Below are positions 1 through 12,135 of a stretch of 64,000 nt of DNA, piece after piece. The notes under the pieces were generated by a model. That model did not search any database and was not told the origin of the DNA. It was given only the letters and a program-made list of their open reading frames with translations. The DNA lies in NCBI RefSeq assembly GCF_030272615.1, contig NC_081410.1:253937533-254001532 (forward strand), read 5' to 3'. Made by a program: the position numbers and the translations under genes. Every line of letters starts with the position of its first letter. Position 1 is the first letter of the stretch. The DNA is from Cryptomeria japonica (lineage: Eukaryota > Streptophyta > Pinopsida > Cupressales > Cupressaceae).

Positions 1-2
1 GC

Positions 3-1262
3 AAAATCATTAATAGATCTGGCTTGGAGATTGTAACCGGTACATAGACAAAAGGTAACATGTTAAATTTGAACTCTAGTGAGAATACATGTTTGATTAC
101 ACAGATTGATGAAAGTTGGCTATGGCATAAAAGGTTGTGTCATGTGAATTTTGATTGCATTGTGAAGATCAGTTCAACTAAGGCAGTTAGGGATATACCT
201 AAGATTGTGAAGCCCTATAATCTAGTATGTAAAGAATGTCAAATGGGTAAATAGGTCAGAACCTCTTTTAGGAGTATACAAGATAAATCAAATGATGTTC
301 TTGATATTATTCATATTGATTTGTGTGGCCCTGCTAGAGTTAAAAGTTTTCATGGTGATAGATATTTCATGCTAATCATTGATGATTATTCTAGAATGAT
401 GTGGGCTAATTTCTTGAGAGAAAAATATGAAGCATTTGAAAAGTTTAAAATCTTTAAGGCTAAAGTGGAAACTGAGATAGGATTGAATATTAAATGTTTG
501 GGATCAGATCATGGTGGAGAATTCACATCTGGTGAGTTTAATAACTTTTGTGACAAGCATGGTATAAGAAGACAATTTTCTACTCCCCAGACACCTCAAC
601 AGAATGGAGTTGTGCAAAGGAAAAACATAACTATCTTGGATGTTGCTAGAACAATGATGATCGAAGCTAATCTACCTCATATCTACTAGAGAGAAGCAGT
701 GAATATGATGGTTTATACATTCAACAGAGTACATATCAAAGGAGAAAGTGTTAAGACACCTTATGAATTATGGTTTGGCAATACACCTACAGTTAAGTAT
801 TTTAGAATTTTTGGTGGTAAATGTTATATCAGAAGAGATGATACTATTTGGAAATTTGATCCTAGATGTGATGAAGGCATATTTTTTGGTTATTCTAATG
901 AAAGCAAAGCATATAGATGTTATAACAAGAAATTGCAAAGAATTGTGGAGAGTGCTAATGTCAAAGTAGATGAGCTAAACAGAAGTCAAATCCGATTTTA
1001 TGAGAAGGAACCGACAGTGGAAATGATTATATCTAAATTGGTAGCACCTTTACCAAAACAAAGAGTTGAACCAATTACTCTGATAACATCAGAGAATTCT
1101 ACAGTAATTGAAGAACAAGGAAGAGGAACAGAGAGTCAGAAGACTCCTAGGTATGTAAGACTGAATCATTTTGAAGATCAAATCATTGGGGATAAGAGCA
1201 ATGGAGTGATGACAAGAAGAAGAATGGAAACTAATGAGGTATGTTTAATTTCACAAGTTTAA
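3..1262 (+). pseudogene. Copia-1 GAG-pre-integrase and integrase, broken
   Basis: One reading frame shows the end of the protease linker, then the zinc-binding HHCC module (WHKRLCHV ... CKECQMGK, about 120-250) and the integrase core. The first catalytic Asp lies in HIDLCGP (about 315) and the second in SDHGGEF (about 505). The third position, where the family has QQNGVVERKN, reads QQNGVVQRKN (about 600-630), so the catalytic Glu is Gln. In-frame TAG codons interrupt the frame at about 37, 252 and 687, and TAA ends it at 1260. The protein would cut and join retrotransposon cDNA into host DNA. With stops and a lost catalytic residue it cannot do so now. Confidence 0.85.
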
Positions 1263-1310
1263 TCGATGTCGGTAATTGAAGCATGTAAAGATGAACATTA
1301 GTTAAAAGCT

Positions 1311-2778
1311 ATGGAAGAAGAATTAGATCAGATTGAGAAAAATAACACATGGACTTTGGTTCTGCAGCCTAAAAATAAAAAAGTTATTGGAACTAAATGG
1401 GGTTTTAGGAATAAATTGAATGAGGATGGTCAAGTTATAAGGATTAAGGCTAGATCAGTTTGTAAACGATATTCTCAAAAGGAAGGAATTTATTATGGAG
1501 AGACCTTTGCACCTATATCTAGGATTAAAGTTGTAAGATTATTTCTTGCCTATGCTACTTATAAAAACTACAAGGTTTATCAGATGGATGTTAAATGTGC
1601 ATTCTTGAATAGGGATCTTGATGAGGAAGTTTATATTGAGAAACCTAATGGTTTTTCACTTTCAGATGATACAGATATGGTTTGTAGGTTAAGGAAAGAT
1701 TTATATGGATTGAAAGAAGCACCTAAAGCTTGGTATGCAAGGTTGGATAAATATCTTTTGAAGCTTGGTTTTACTAAGGGCAGTGCTGATAGTAATTTAT
1801 ATTATAAAACCACTAATGATGATATACTAATTGTTGAATTATTTGTTGATGACATTATTTTTGGAGGTGAAGATAAGTTATGCATAGAATTTTCTAAGAA
1901 TATGGAGAAAGAATTTGAGATGTCTATGATTGGTAAGATGAAATTTTTCTTAGGTTTGCAGATTACTCAGACTGACAAAGGTATTTTTATCTATCAAACT
2001 AAATATGCTAAGGAATTGTCGAAGAAATTTGGTATGGGAGATTATAAACTGGTAAGTACACCTATGGTTACAAGTGAGAAATTGACAAGAAAAGATGTTT
2101 CTACATCAGTAAATCCTACAAGATACAAATCTATTATTGGAGGTCTGCTCTATTTAACTCAAACTAGGCCTGATATTATGAATGTTGTTTGTATTGTTTC
2201 AAGATTTCAGAGTGATCCTAGAGAAAATCATGAGATGGCAGTGAAAAGGATTTTTAGATACTTACAAGGTACATTAGAATATGGCTTGTGGTACCCTAAG
2301 GATGATAACTTTAATTTATGTGCATATATAGATGTTGATGACCGAAAAAAGTACTTTTGGTGGAGTTTTCTTTCTTGGAAAGAAGTTGGTTTCATGGATC
2401 AGCAAGAAATAGTCATGTACTTCTCTATCTACTGTTGAAGCTAAGTATGTTGTTGTTAATACTAACTGTACACAATTTTTATGGATGAAGCAAATGTTGA
2501 AGGATATAAAGGTGGATTGTGATGCATCGGTAGTTATTCACTGTGATAACTCTATTGCTATTGATACATAAAAGAATCTGGTATTTCATTCTAAAACAAA
2601 GCATATATCTATCAAGTATAACTTTTTGAAGGAGAAGGTGGAAGCAAATGAAGTTAGACTAGTTTATGTGAACGCTAAAGAATAGATTGCAAATATTTTT
2701 ACTAAACCTTTATCCAATGAATCATTTGAGTACCTGAGAGATAGATTGGGAGTTTCTACCCCTCTGGTAGAGACTTGA
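1311..2778 (+). pseudogene. Copia-1 reverse transcriptase and RNase H, broken
   Basis: This continues the integrase frame. RT motifs seen are VYQMDVKCAFLN (about 1575), RKDLYGLKEAPKAWY (about 1695) and the catalytic FVDDIIFGG (about 1840). A frameshift near 2343 follows IDVDDRK. The +1 frame then gives the RNase H domain: GGVFFLGKKLVSWISKK, CDNSIAID (catalytic Asp, about 2540), HSKTKHISIKY and FTKPLSNESFEYLRDRLG. Further stops occur at about 2430 (TAG where relatives have Gln), 2567 (TAA) and 2684 (TAG for Gln). Relatives in the same window (element G, 62591-64000) keep these residues. The last codon before the 3' UTR is at 2776. Confidence 0.88.
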
Positions 2779-2856
2779 TTGATGTGGTTAGGCATCAGTA
2801 TGGAATGCACTATCTGAGATATTATTCATTCTGGCACTGATGTGGGATGCTATTGC

Positions 2857-3116
2857 TCAGGGGGAGTAGTCAGCTTTGAGATTCAGAGGCTTATGTTTTT
2901 GCTTTGATATTTCTATCATATTTCTAGTCTTGATGTCAAAGGGGGAGTGATATTGATGTGAAAAAAAGTAAATGTCAAAGGGGGAGAGATATTGATATTC
3001 AAAGCTATTTGTGTGAATTTGTTGGTTGTCTTCCACAAGGGGAGACTTGTTTGGCATTTCTTGGTACTTAGATGTTTTTCACATCTAGTTTTCCCATCAA
3101 TGCCAAAGGGGGAGAT
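2857..3116 (+). promoter_or_regulatory. Copia-1 3' UTR with repeated polypurine tracts
   Basis: Non-coding stretch with five similar purine tracts: about 2859-2867, 2938-2948, 2977-2990, 3036-3045 and 3104-3116. Most are preceded by a GATGTCAA or AATGCCAA phrase. The last one, AAAGGGGGAGAT, abuts the LTR and should be the plus-strand primer for reverse transcription. The others look like duplicated primer tracts. Element G has the same arrangement at 62244-62515 on the minus strand, so it is a property of the family. Confidence 0.7.
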
Positions 3117-4189
3117 TATTGGCCATTTGGTGGAATTGATTATGTGTTGCATTGATGTTTTGTCATTGATGTCAATACTAGTTGTTTGGATGCTTTACTA
3201 ACACCCTTCTGGTCCCGGTAGGATGAGTGGTTTATGGTTAACTTGGATCCAACATGATCCGGAAGGCTCCGGTATAATCTGGTGATGGAATTGGCTTGTT
3301 CATGATACTTATACTCATATTTGGTCAGTTGGTTTTGGTCTGGTGATTGGATGCTATCCTACTTTCTTAGAAGATTGGTTTCTAGTTCTGGCGAGGGTTT
3401 CACTAGTAGAGCTTTTAGTGGAGATATTTGATGAATTTCATAAGTGGTGTTGGTGTAGCTTCTAATGGAGTTTTAGGATGTTGTTGGTGATCATGTTCGA
3501 GACTTGGCGTTTGGAGATCATTGCTGAAGCGTATGGACCTATACTTGGTCTCGGTTGATCTAGGTTATGGACCGACTTTAATGTACTTTTGGATAGGACC
3601 TATTGATGTATTTCTGGGATGTCTTATGTGTTGATATTATTTGTTTGGTCTAAGGCCGACATGGTTTTTAATTATGTAAGTGGTTTATTGTCTGGTAGTT
3701 GACCTGATTGTTTATGGTCGAGGGTTTGTACAAATAAGATGTCAGATCTCATTGTAGATCATCATGGTTAATGTAAGAGGTCATGGTCAAGGAATGTAAT
3801 GTGCAAATAATGTAATATCATTTAGGTAGGGGATTTTGTCAATCATTGGAGATTGAATTGGGTTTATGTAAGAGGATTTAGTCCTTTGGTATTGAGCTTA
3901 ATCGAAACTATACTCTGGCATAGGAGATGCTATCTTTTGCATTTCAACACTTCTCTGGATTGTTTTCTGCATTTATATGTAGTCAATGAGGCTCCTTTTG
4001 TGATGAGCAATGCGCTCTAGGTTGTTGGCCTTCCCGCAAGTGCAAGCCCCTTCATTGTAATTCACATACTTACTACAAAAGTATTATCTGACTGTGGGTA
4101 GCCTTCCCACCGTGGTTTTTCCCTTTACCAAGTTTTCCATGTACAAATCTTGGTGTTGTATGGATGGATTTTATTCTATGATTATTGTC
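3117..4189 (+). repeat. Copia-1 3' LTR, left part
   Basis: Begins directly after the purine tract as TATTGGCC, from an original TGTTGG (G lost). Near 4105-4150 it carries the block CCGTGGTTTTTCCC followed by GTTTTCCATGTACAAATC, which recurs in every Copia LTR in this window. It breaks off at 4189 where Tat-1 begins and resumes at 20938. Joined length is about 1.2 kb. Confidence 0.8.
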
Positions 4190-5342
4190 TGTGTCAACTT
4201 GAATTTCATCCTCAGAATGCTACCTGCAACACGTTAGTTTCATAAAATACCAATGGAAATGCTAAGGAAATCCAAATTCAACCAATGAAACTACATGAAA
4301 TACATATGATATTAAAAGACTATTATTACCTTCATGGTTTATGTCTCATTGTGTCCTAACTCCACTATTCCTAGTTGTAGATGGTGTGCTCTCAGACAAG
4401 CACTGATAACTTCCAAGATGACATATGAAGAATGGACTAATAACTGATAGTTCACAAATGCTATGATATGCAATGCTAAATAATTATGCTTAAATGATTA
4501 TGCTACAATGCTAATTTCTATTTGCTTCAAGATTGAAAACTCACTTATGCATAAGTTTTACAAATGATTAGCTTGCAAATTCACTTGAATTCTAACTCTT
4601 TCTCAATTGAAACTCTTAATTTTATATTGAGAGGATAAGATTATGTGGCCTGAATCAATGGTCATGATCAAATCTACAGATTTGGATGGTTGTGAGCAAA
4701 GGTGAAGGTTGAGAGAAAGGGGGAAGGAGAAGACAAGTGTCACTCATCTCACCTTGACTAGATTGCTGACTAAGGGAATCTAGGGATGGTTGGATAAAAT
4801 TTAGGCATGAGAGGACAAGTGGACTCAAGTCCTTCCTAAGATGTAGGGATGTTGGAGAGAATTTAGAAGGAGGTTATAAAATATGTGTACGTACACAATA
4901 TTTCATTAAATTTAGAAGTTGGAGATAAATGATGAATTAATATTTAAGAAATATTAATTTCCTTAGCCACATGATGGATGAGTTGGCAAAGGGAAGATGA
5001 AGTGGAAATGGAAGGTGAGTTGGAAAAGGGGGATTAAATCATTTAAGAAACTCTTTAATATTTGAGACTATAGGATAGGAGAGTAACAATTAAATATTAG
5101 ATATTCAAATGATTGAAGGAGATAGTTAAATATTAGATATTTCATTAATTAGATTAGAAGGATAATTAAATATTAGATATTTAATTATTTAGAGGAATAT
5201 GATAGATGAATTAATTAATAGAAAGACATGAAATGAATTAAATTAATTAATTTTTTCAAATTAACTATTTAATAGAATAATAATCATTAAATAAATATTA
5301 AATATTTATTTAATCGCTCATAGCCATTTTTATGTGTATACA
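4190..5342 (-). repeat. Tat-1 3' LTR
   Basis: Matches 19763-20932 over its whole length (for example GAATGCTACCTGCAA near 4216 and 19788, and ATTTAATCGCTCATAGCC near 5308 and 20899). It lacks a short AT-rich stretch present in the other copy near 20785. Length 1153 bp. Several TTAAATATTAGATATTTAA-like palindromic units lie at 5080-5200. Confidence 0.9.
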
Positions 5343-5360
5343 TTTTGCCCCTCTTTGAAA
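5343..5360 (-). promoter_or_regulatory. Tat-1 polypurine tract
   Basis: On the minus strand this reads TTTCAAAGAGGGGCAAAA directly before the LTR start TGTATAC. Element F has the same tract at 56068-56085, so this is the plus-strand primer site of the family. Confidence 0.85.
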
Positions 5361-5839
5361 TGATGTCGAGACAACATTGTTTCAAATATTAAATCAAGTC
5401 TCGATAGCACGCTTGATGGAGATAAAAATCCTGATTGTGTGCCCCCTCAGGAGATTGATCGTGAAATTGTTGAAAACTTTGGTTTGAACGATTGATCTCA
5501 TGATAATTGAAAAGTTTCATCAATTAAATTCATTTGTAAAAAACAAATTAAATTTCCCCATTGAAAAGCATTAATTACCCTTTCAAATAGTAAATATAAA
5601 ATTAACCAAGGTTAATTTTAATTTTATTTTCATCCTTGTCAGCTTGTGAAGAAAATTGTCTTGGTGAGGTGGTGAAATGGTGATTCCTTTGGAGAACCAT
5701 TGATTTGAGTGTGTTCGATGATATCAATGACCTCCTGAGTAAGGGCTTCCGGTATGTATCTTATCTGATCTTTGTTTGCAACTTGTCGTACAATTTTTCA
5801 TGTTTTTTGGCACATTTTTGGATTTTTTTTGCAATTTTT

Positions 5840-6195
5840 GGTATTTGATTAGTGCTTTTGCATTTAGGTTTAGCGCATATGCATTTAGGTTTAAGCATTT
5901 TCTCATGTTAGCGCATGTGCTCATTTTGGTAGTGCATGTGTTAGGAATGTTAGCACATTTGCATCGTGTGTTTGCACTTTTGCAGCTAAAGTTAGCGTTT
6001 TTTCTTTGTTTCACGCATATGTTCAATAGAATAGCGCTTTTGTTAAAAAGATTAGCACATATGCTTTTGTTAGTGCCTACTTTCAATAAGATAGCACTTT
6101 TGTTAAAAAAATTAGTGCATATGCTTTGGTTAGCACCTTCGTTCAATAGGATAGCACTTTTGTTAAAAAGATTAGCACATATGCTCAAGATGAAT
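5840..6195 (+). repeat. Degenerate TTAGCGCATATG-type array upstream of antisense PMD
   Basis: About a dozen diverged copies of a short motif, for example TTAGCGCATATG (about 5870), TTAGCGCATGTGC (5907), TTAGCACATTTGC (5950), TTAGCACATATGC (6052 and 6171) and TTAGTGCATATGC (6111). They alternate with ATAGCGCTTTTGTTA-type units. The last third is three copies of a roughly 60 bp unit containing TTCAATA(G/A)(G/A)ATAGC(G/A)CTTTTGTTAAAAA. It lies about 500 bp upstream of the PMD start, in PMD sense. The same motif recurs at 19400-19690 upstream of gag. Confidence 0.8.
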
Positions 6196-6294
6196 GTTTT
6201 TGATAGATTTCATAGCCAAAAATCACTTTGTTGATTAGATTTAAGTGTGTCTGAGCCACAATTATGATGAATAGGTACTTGATTGATTGATTGA

Positions 6295-6510
6295 TGTTGT
6301 TTGATAGATCAATTTGATTTGTTTTGATAGATTGGCTCTAAGAAATCGATTTAGTTTCTGATGTAAGAGCATAGAAGAGTTTTGATTGAACTCAGTGATT
6401 GTTAGATCGATTTGGTTTGTTTGGATAGATAGCTCTAAGAAACTAATTTAGTTTTTGATGTAAAAGCATAGAAGAGTTTTGATTGAACTAAGTGATTGAT
6501 AGAAAACCAT
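6295..6510 (+). repeat. Two-copy tandem repeat of about 105 bp
   Basis: The stretch from about 6300 to 6403 is repeated at about 6404 to 6507. Shared phrases are GATTTGTTTTGATAGATTGGCTCTAAGAAAT / GTTTGTTTGGATAGATAGC..., then TGATGTAAGAGCATAGAAG and TTTTGATTGAACT(C/A)AGTGATTG. It sits between the short-motif array and the PMD gene. Confidence 0.8.
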
Positions 6511-6682
6511 TGTTGATTGGTTTAAAATGATTTGATAGCCTAATGTGCTTCATTTTGAAAAGATTGATATGAGAGATTAGCGATCTCTTTAATTTGATAG
6601 ATAGATGAGTGATGATTGATCAAATGCTCTTGGTAAACAAGAGAAACTTGATGTTCTTCAATGTCGAGAGAAATTCTTGGTG

Positions 6683-8287
6683 ATGTGGCACTTAGTGCCA
6701 GAGCTTACATAGGCAGAGGTTAGACATATAGATGCATGTGGATTATGCCATCTGTTATACATGCCTGATATTACCCATAATAGGGGTTTGTTGACAACGT
6801 TAGCCAAGAGATGGCATAGTGAGCATAACACTTTCCACCTTCCCATGGGTGAGATTAGTATGACGCTTGAGGATGTGTATCAGATTCTTCATATCTCAGT
6901 GACTGGTGAGCTAGTTCAGTATGATTTTTAGGATCATGGAGGGACAGAGGCATGCAGAGCCATATTTGGTGATGAGAGCATTGGGAGAGGAGAGATCCGA
7001 TGGGAGGATATGATTATGTATTATGAGGCTCTCCCTGTTATTCTTGCAGGTTTGATTGGGGGATTTATTTGTCTAGATAGGAGATCTCAAGGTTTTTTTG
7101 TTGGTTGGGGTGAGATTCTTCAGAGCATGATGCAGCATCAGACTTGATATGCATGGGGTGTTTGTATGCTCTCTCATTTGTATCATGATCTTCATCAAGT
7201 TGTTTATGATGAGAGTGCTAGTCTATTGACAGGATGCACACTTTTGCAGATCTGGTGTTGGGAGCACATTGCTATTACTCGACCAATCCATCATAGAGTT
7301 CATGGAGATAGAAAACCATATGTTTATCTATATGCAGGTATCCTTACTCAACATAAGCTAGGTAAGACGGAGTATTGGCATTGGGTTCTTGATTCATTGG
7401 ATAGTGTTACTTGGAGAACATATGTTGATTGTGAGCTATGGATGGATGATACACAGACATTATCATTTATTATGCAGAGTAGATATCTTATTGGTCAGAC
7501 TCCTTACATTGTTGAGAGACAGTTGATGAGTCACATTCTTAGACAATTGAGTATCATTCATCCTATGCCTACTAATTTCATGATATATGCTTAGCGGTAC
7601 AAAGATAGGCAAGATTGGGGACCTTCTTTTTCATTTGAGATTGCTCACATTGAGTTTCTTTCTACTCCAAGAGTGGCTTATGATATGAGATTACACATTC
7701 TTGATCCTAGTGTTACTGTAGATTATGCTTAGTACATACTAGCTCATCCATTTCCTCATATTACTGATCCAACAGATCCTCCTCCTAGCTTAGGAGATGA
7801 GGACGAAGATTCAGATGTTCCAAGTGTCAGGAGACAAAGATAGAGACAAGAGCTTAGAGCTACTCAAGAGGCTGGGGGAGGTGGAGATGAGGGTGGGGAT
7901 GGAGGTGGTAGCGATAGGAGACCTAGATGGAGAGGAGGTCAATTGAGATTCCATGGAGGACCGTTTGGACCAGTTGACAGGATTTAGAGACTGCGTCCTA
8001 TGGGTGGGAGAGATGGTGGACAGATTGGGATGGATACCAGCAGGGCAAGGATGAGATCACTGAGAGGGTTTCCATTGATAGGAGGAGGTAGGATGACTGG
8101 ATTGGATGGGGGTTGCAGGAGAGGCATTGATTTTGGTCAGATTCAACTAGACCCTAGGGTTATTGCAGCTCATGGTGGAGAGGATGAGGATCCAAAGGAT
8201 CATGGGAGATAGGCATCTGGAGGATCTTCTCATCCACAGCCACAGAGATAGACAGAGTCAGGTGGCAGTGGTATAGGACAGCCTTGA
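6683..8287 (+). pseudogene. Antisense plant mobile domain (PMD) protein, copy 1
   Basis: Plus-strand ORF antisense to the pol genes of Tat-1. From ATG 6683 the frame reads a PMD-type fold: HIDACGLCHLLYMPDI, then the family signature NTFHLPMGEISMTLEDVYQIL (about 6800-6880), a second block with VILAGLIGGFICLDRRSQGF, and CTLLQIWCWEHIAITRPI (7225-7290). The longest open stretch is 7166-7594. After it comes an acidic then Gly/Arg-rich tail (about 7780-8287, GGGGDEGGDGGG, GGQIGMDTSRARMR). In-frame stops (TAG about 6710, 6929; TGA 7146; TAG 7592, 7730, 7841 and later) are nearly all single C-to-T or G-to-A changes. PMD proteins occur in host genes (MAIN/MAIL type, gene silencing) and in transposons. 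The biochemical role inside retroelements is not known. The copy in element F (57832-59653) is clearly homologous. Confidence 0.8.
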
Positions 8288-8289
8288 CT

Positions 8290-9250
8290 TGACTTTGTAT
8301 TGATGAGGCATTTGTATTTTTGATCTAATATCATTGTATACTTGGAATTTATTGTTTTTATGATGATCTATATGGAAACATGGAATCTATATGATGATCT
8401 TTTATTATGCATGTTATTATATATGATGATGATCTATATGATACAATGATGAATGCTTTTGATTTTTGTTGCAATTGAAAATGATTATTAACATAAATGA
8501 TGCAAATGCAAATGATCTATATGGGAATGCAATTGAATGATTTATTTGATTTTTTAATTTTTAATGCACATGGATGCAAATGAAAATGATGTGAGAATGC
8601 AAATGACCTACCTAATATGCTTTTGATTTTTATATGTAATGCTTATAATGATTATGAATCTAAGTGCAAAGATGCAACTAAATGATCTTTAATGAACTTT
8701 TTAATGATAATGCAAATAATAATGATGATACATTACATGATTAATGAAATGTACTTAATTTAATGCAAACTAATGCAATGATTAAAATGCAACTAAATGA
8801 AATGGATGATGATGAAAATGATTCTAAAAATGAATGCACCTACAATGATCAAATGCAAATTTTTATTTTTTTGTCCAAGTATACTCAATGTTTATTCATG
8901 ACCACTGATCTTTGATTGAAATGAAATGCTTATAATGCAAACGAATAATGAACTAATCTAAAATGATCCAACTAAAAATTATACTATCATTCTTCATATG
9001 CTTGTCTTGTAACAGTGCTTGATTTCATCATTGAGTTTAAAATGTTGTAAGAAAATACAAGAAACTTGACATAATGATCCAAGATGACCTAATTATTTCT
9101 TACATGAATTTTGATATAGAAAGTTAATACAAGCAACTTGATATAATGAATCAAGTTGACCTGAGTATTGCTTGCAGAATAGACAAGGATTATCTCCTTT
9201 CATGCATGACTTGGAACATCCTCCTTGATTTTTTGCCGATCATATCCTGA
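8290..9250. repeat. ATG-rich low-complexity region downstream of PMD, with 75 bp duplication
   Basis: No gene. From 8330 to 8870 the sequence is an irregular mix of GATGATCTATATG and ATGCAAATGA units. The octamer ATGCAAAT or a close variant recurs at about 8512, 8574, 8596, 8710 and 8847. At 9053-9106 and 9127-9180 a segment is duplicated (AATACAAG(A/C)AACTTGA(C/T)ATAATGA, then CAAG(A/T)TGACCT). The remainder to about 9990 is AT-rich sequence in which I see nothing else. Confidence 0.6.
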
Positions 9251-9939
9251 GACAAGTACATACCTTAGTAAGAGATAAACCACAAACAACAATCAAAGAA
9301 AAATAATCATGCCCCATCATAGCTTCTCTAGTTATGGACATCCTTGAGTCGCATAGAGTACATGATTAGTAATAAAATCAAGATATAAACACTGAATCTT
9401 GTGTGTCATTTACATGTTCTCATGGTCATTAACTGATATAATCATCTTGATGAATGATCTTTGATAATCCTTTATTACTTGACGATTGATCCTTCATTTT
9501 CTTAGTTGCATGATTCAGTTGTTATAAGATGCTTTGATCTTTGTGGCTTTGTTGCTCGTTATCTGTTTCAAAACCCTAGGCATTTTTGGTTTTTCTAAGT
9601 TTTTCAAATGTTTTGGATTTTCAAAGATTTAAAAGATCACCTTAGCAAAAGGAATTAGGATTTTGCCCCCAGTAGAAACAAAACTTTATTATGGATGTAT
9701 GAATTGATCAAGATCCAAACCATGGTGGGATACGAATGCAGATTGATTGATTTTGATAAGATCTAAGATAGTGACTATGACAAGTGTCTCAAAGATTGAT
9801 AATTGTTGGTAAGCTGCATATTTCTTGCTAATGGTTCATAGCAATAGATGCAAAAGATGGAATGGATAAGCTAAGATAGATGGAAGCGATAAATGTGATA
9901 TGATGAAGTGGATAGGTGCACAAAGCGATCTCATAGATA

Positions 9940-10095
9940 GAGGAACTCACTTTTTAGATAGCGTCTATTTACCAGGTTTTAACCATCTAAATTTATTCCA
10001 TTTTCCTCTCTCTTTTCTCCTTTTTTGATTTTTACTGATTTCTTCAGGACTTTATATGCTTTTTATTGATTTTTTCTAGGACTTTATATCTCAAT
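9940..10095 (-). promoter_or_regulatory. Purine-rich tract between integrase and antisense PMD (Tat-1)
   Basis: On the minus strand 9996-10026 is almost all purine (AAAAAAGGAGAAAAGAGAG then AGGAAAATGG). It follows the integrase end directly and precedes GGTTAAAACCTGGTAAATAG. Element F has the same pair of elements at 60380-60560 (TTTACCAGGTTTTCACC then pyrimidine run on the plus strand). An internal plus-strand primer (central PPT) is one possible function, but this is inference. Confidence 0.5.
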
Positions 10096-10098
10096 CAT

Positions 10099-11340
10099 AG
10101 AATTTCTAGAGATGAATAGAATTGATAGGTTCATCAAACCAATCACCTTCAGGGGCAGATAACTTGTATGCTCTTGATCCATATGCTACTACTATGACAA
10201 AAAGTCCTAGCCAATTTGGTTGAAATTTTCCCTTCTTTTCTCAGTCTTGTTGATTTCTTGGATTCTCCCTTAGAAATATATCTCCAATCTGAAAAATGTG
10301 TGGCTTGACTATGTGGTTATAACTTCTTGCCATTCTTTGTTTATATACTTTCAAATGATCTATTGCATTTTGGTGATGTTCCTGAATTAGTTCAAGTTCC
10401 TGGAGTTGAGAGACTCATTGTTCTTCTTCTGGTATAAGACCTTTCAAGGATACTTGTAGAGAAGGCATCTCTACTTCTATAGGTAATATGGCTTCTGATC
10501 CATAGACCAAACAATATGGAGTTTCCCCTATTGGAGTGCGGATGTTGGTACGGTATGCCCACAGAGCAGGATTTAGATGAATGTGCCAATCTTTTCCAGC
10601 TTCATTGGTTGTTTTCTTTAAAATTTTCAAGATAGTTTTGTTTGATGCCTTAGCTTGACCATTTCCTTGTGGATAATATGGAGTAGAAAACCTATGTTGG
10701 ATATGAAATTTCTCACATAGCTCCTTCACATCTTGATTTTTGAATGGTCTTCCATTATCAGTAATAATGGTCATAGGAACCCCATAGCGACAGATTATAT
10801 AATTCAAAATTAATGATGATATTTTTTTTCTTGTCACTATTGTTAGAGGCACTGCTTCAATCCATTTAGTGAAATATTCAGTAGCAGTCAAAATAAACTT
10901 ATGTCCATTAGAAGATGAGGGATTTATCTTTCCTACAAAATCAAGGCCCCATTGAGAAAATGGCCATGATCTGGCCATAAGATAAAATTCTTGTGCTGGT
11001 GCATGAATGAGATTCCCATGGATCTGATATTGTTTGCATTTTTTGGCATATGTGAATGACTCTCTTTCCATAGTAGGCCAATAGTAACCCATACGAAGAA
11101 GTTTCTTAGCCAATGTTAAGTCACTTGAGTGTGTGCCACAAATACCTACATGAACTTTGTTAAGAACTTTCTCATATTCTTCTTGTTCAAGAAATCTCAA
11201 TAAAGTACCATCTAGACCATGTTTATATAGGATATCTGCAATAATATTATAGCGAGAGGACTGACGAACAAAATTCCTTTTCTAATTGCGGGATAGGTCA
11301 AGAGGCATGATATTCTCTTTTAAGTACTGATAAGTTTGAC
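10099..11340 (-). pseudogene. Tat-1 integrase, near-intact but catalytically mutated
   Basis: The longest open piece is 10415-11200. Order on the minus strand: HHCC zinc module (HVGICGTH ... CKQYQIHG, second cluster CxxC reduced to CxxY), core with catalytic Asp in GLDFVGKI and Asp in IITDNGRPF, then GQAKASNK where relatives have GQAEASNK, so the third catalytic residue Glu is Lys (codon AAG at about 10667). Downstream come WHIHLNPALWAYRT and YGSEAILPIEVEMPSLQV, characteristic of the Tat/Athila branch. After a stop at 10415 the frame continues into the C-terminal module FQPNWLGLFVI (about 10210). The closest relative here is F at 60598-61182. Confidence 0.9.
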
Positions 11341-11377
11341 CGTATAAGGATTGACTGGTTCCTGATATATGGCAAAT

Positions 11378-12135
11378 TCAGTAGATATGTTGGGATTGAA
11401 TGGTATGGGTTAAGACATCTTCCACAAGAAATTTGTAATGATGTTGATTCTCCTTATTTTGCAAGAGAGATGCTATTGTATCCATTACATCTGCTACTTT
11501 ATTCTCATTTCTTGGAATCTGGGTGAATGATATTTCTTTAAAGTTTTCTTTAAACTCCTCTACCAGTTGTTTGTATGGCATGAGTTTATCATCCTTAATT
11601 TGATAATCATCATTATTTGGTTGATGATAATTTGTGAATCACCATAGACATGTAATTCTTCGCCATTCCATTCAATGGCCATTTTGAGCCCAATAGCCAA
11701 TGCTTCATATTCTGCAGTATTGTTTGTGCATGGAAACCGTAGTCTATATGATTTTGGAATTGTGTGTCTCTGAGGTGTGATGAAAAATATTATTGTGCCT
11801 AATCCATATTGTGTATGAGAACCATCAAAGTACAATTCCCAAAATTTTGTACTTGTTGTCAGAATGTTTGCATCAAGAAATTCAATGTGCAATGGTATGT
11901 CATTTTGTAAAGGAGCTTTAGCCAATTGATCAACAATGACCTGTCCCTTGATAGCTTTTCGGTCAACATACTCTATATCAAATTCACTTAGTATCATAAA
12001 CCATTTGTCTAGTCTTCTTGTCAATATGGACTTGCTCAACAAATACTTTAGTGGATCTATCTTTGCTATTAGTTTCATAGAATGAATCAAATATATTGTC
12101 ACAGCTTCTGAGTTGCAAACACAACTGCTAGACAT
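11378..12135 (-). pseudogene. Tat-1 second RNase H domain, frameshifted
   Basis: A tether piece (KWFMILSEFDIEYVDRKAIKGQVIVDQLA) is followed by a ribonuclease H fold of the archaeal/plant type: WELYFDGSHTQYGLG (Asp), CTNNTAEYEALAIGLKMA (Glu) and LHVYGDSQIIINQI (Asp), roughly 11600-11860. A frameshift near 11580 moves the end of the domain into the next ORF (11378-11581), which has RNENKVADVMDTIASL, matching the usual C-terminal ADALA motif. An extra RNase H after the ordinary one is established as a marker of the Tat lineage. Confidence 0.85.

Noticed and set aside
5724-6234. Overlapping ORFs of about 150 aa on opposite strands, with repeats that look like a secreted or membrane protein
   Set aside because: Generated by the degenerate motif array; both strands stay open because of the repeat period.
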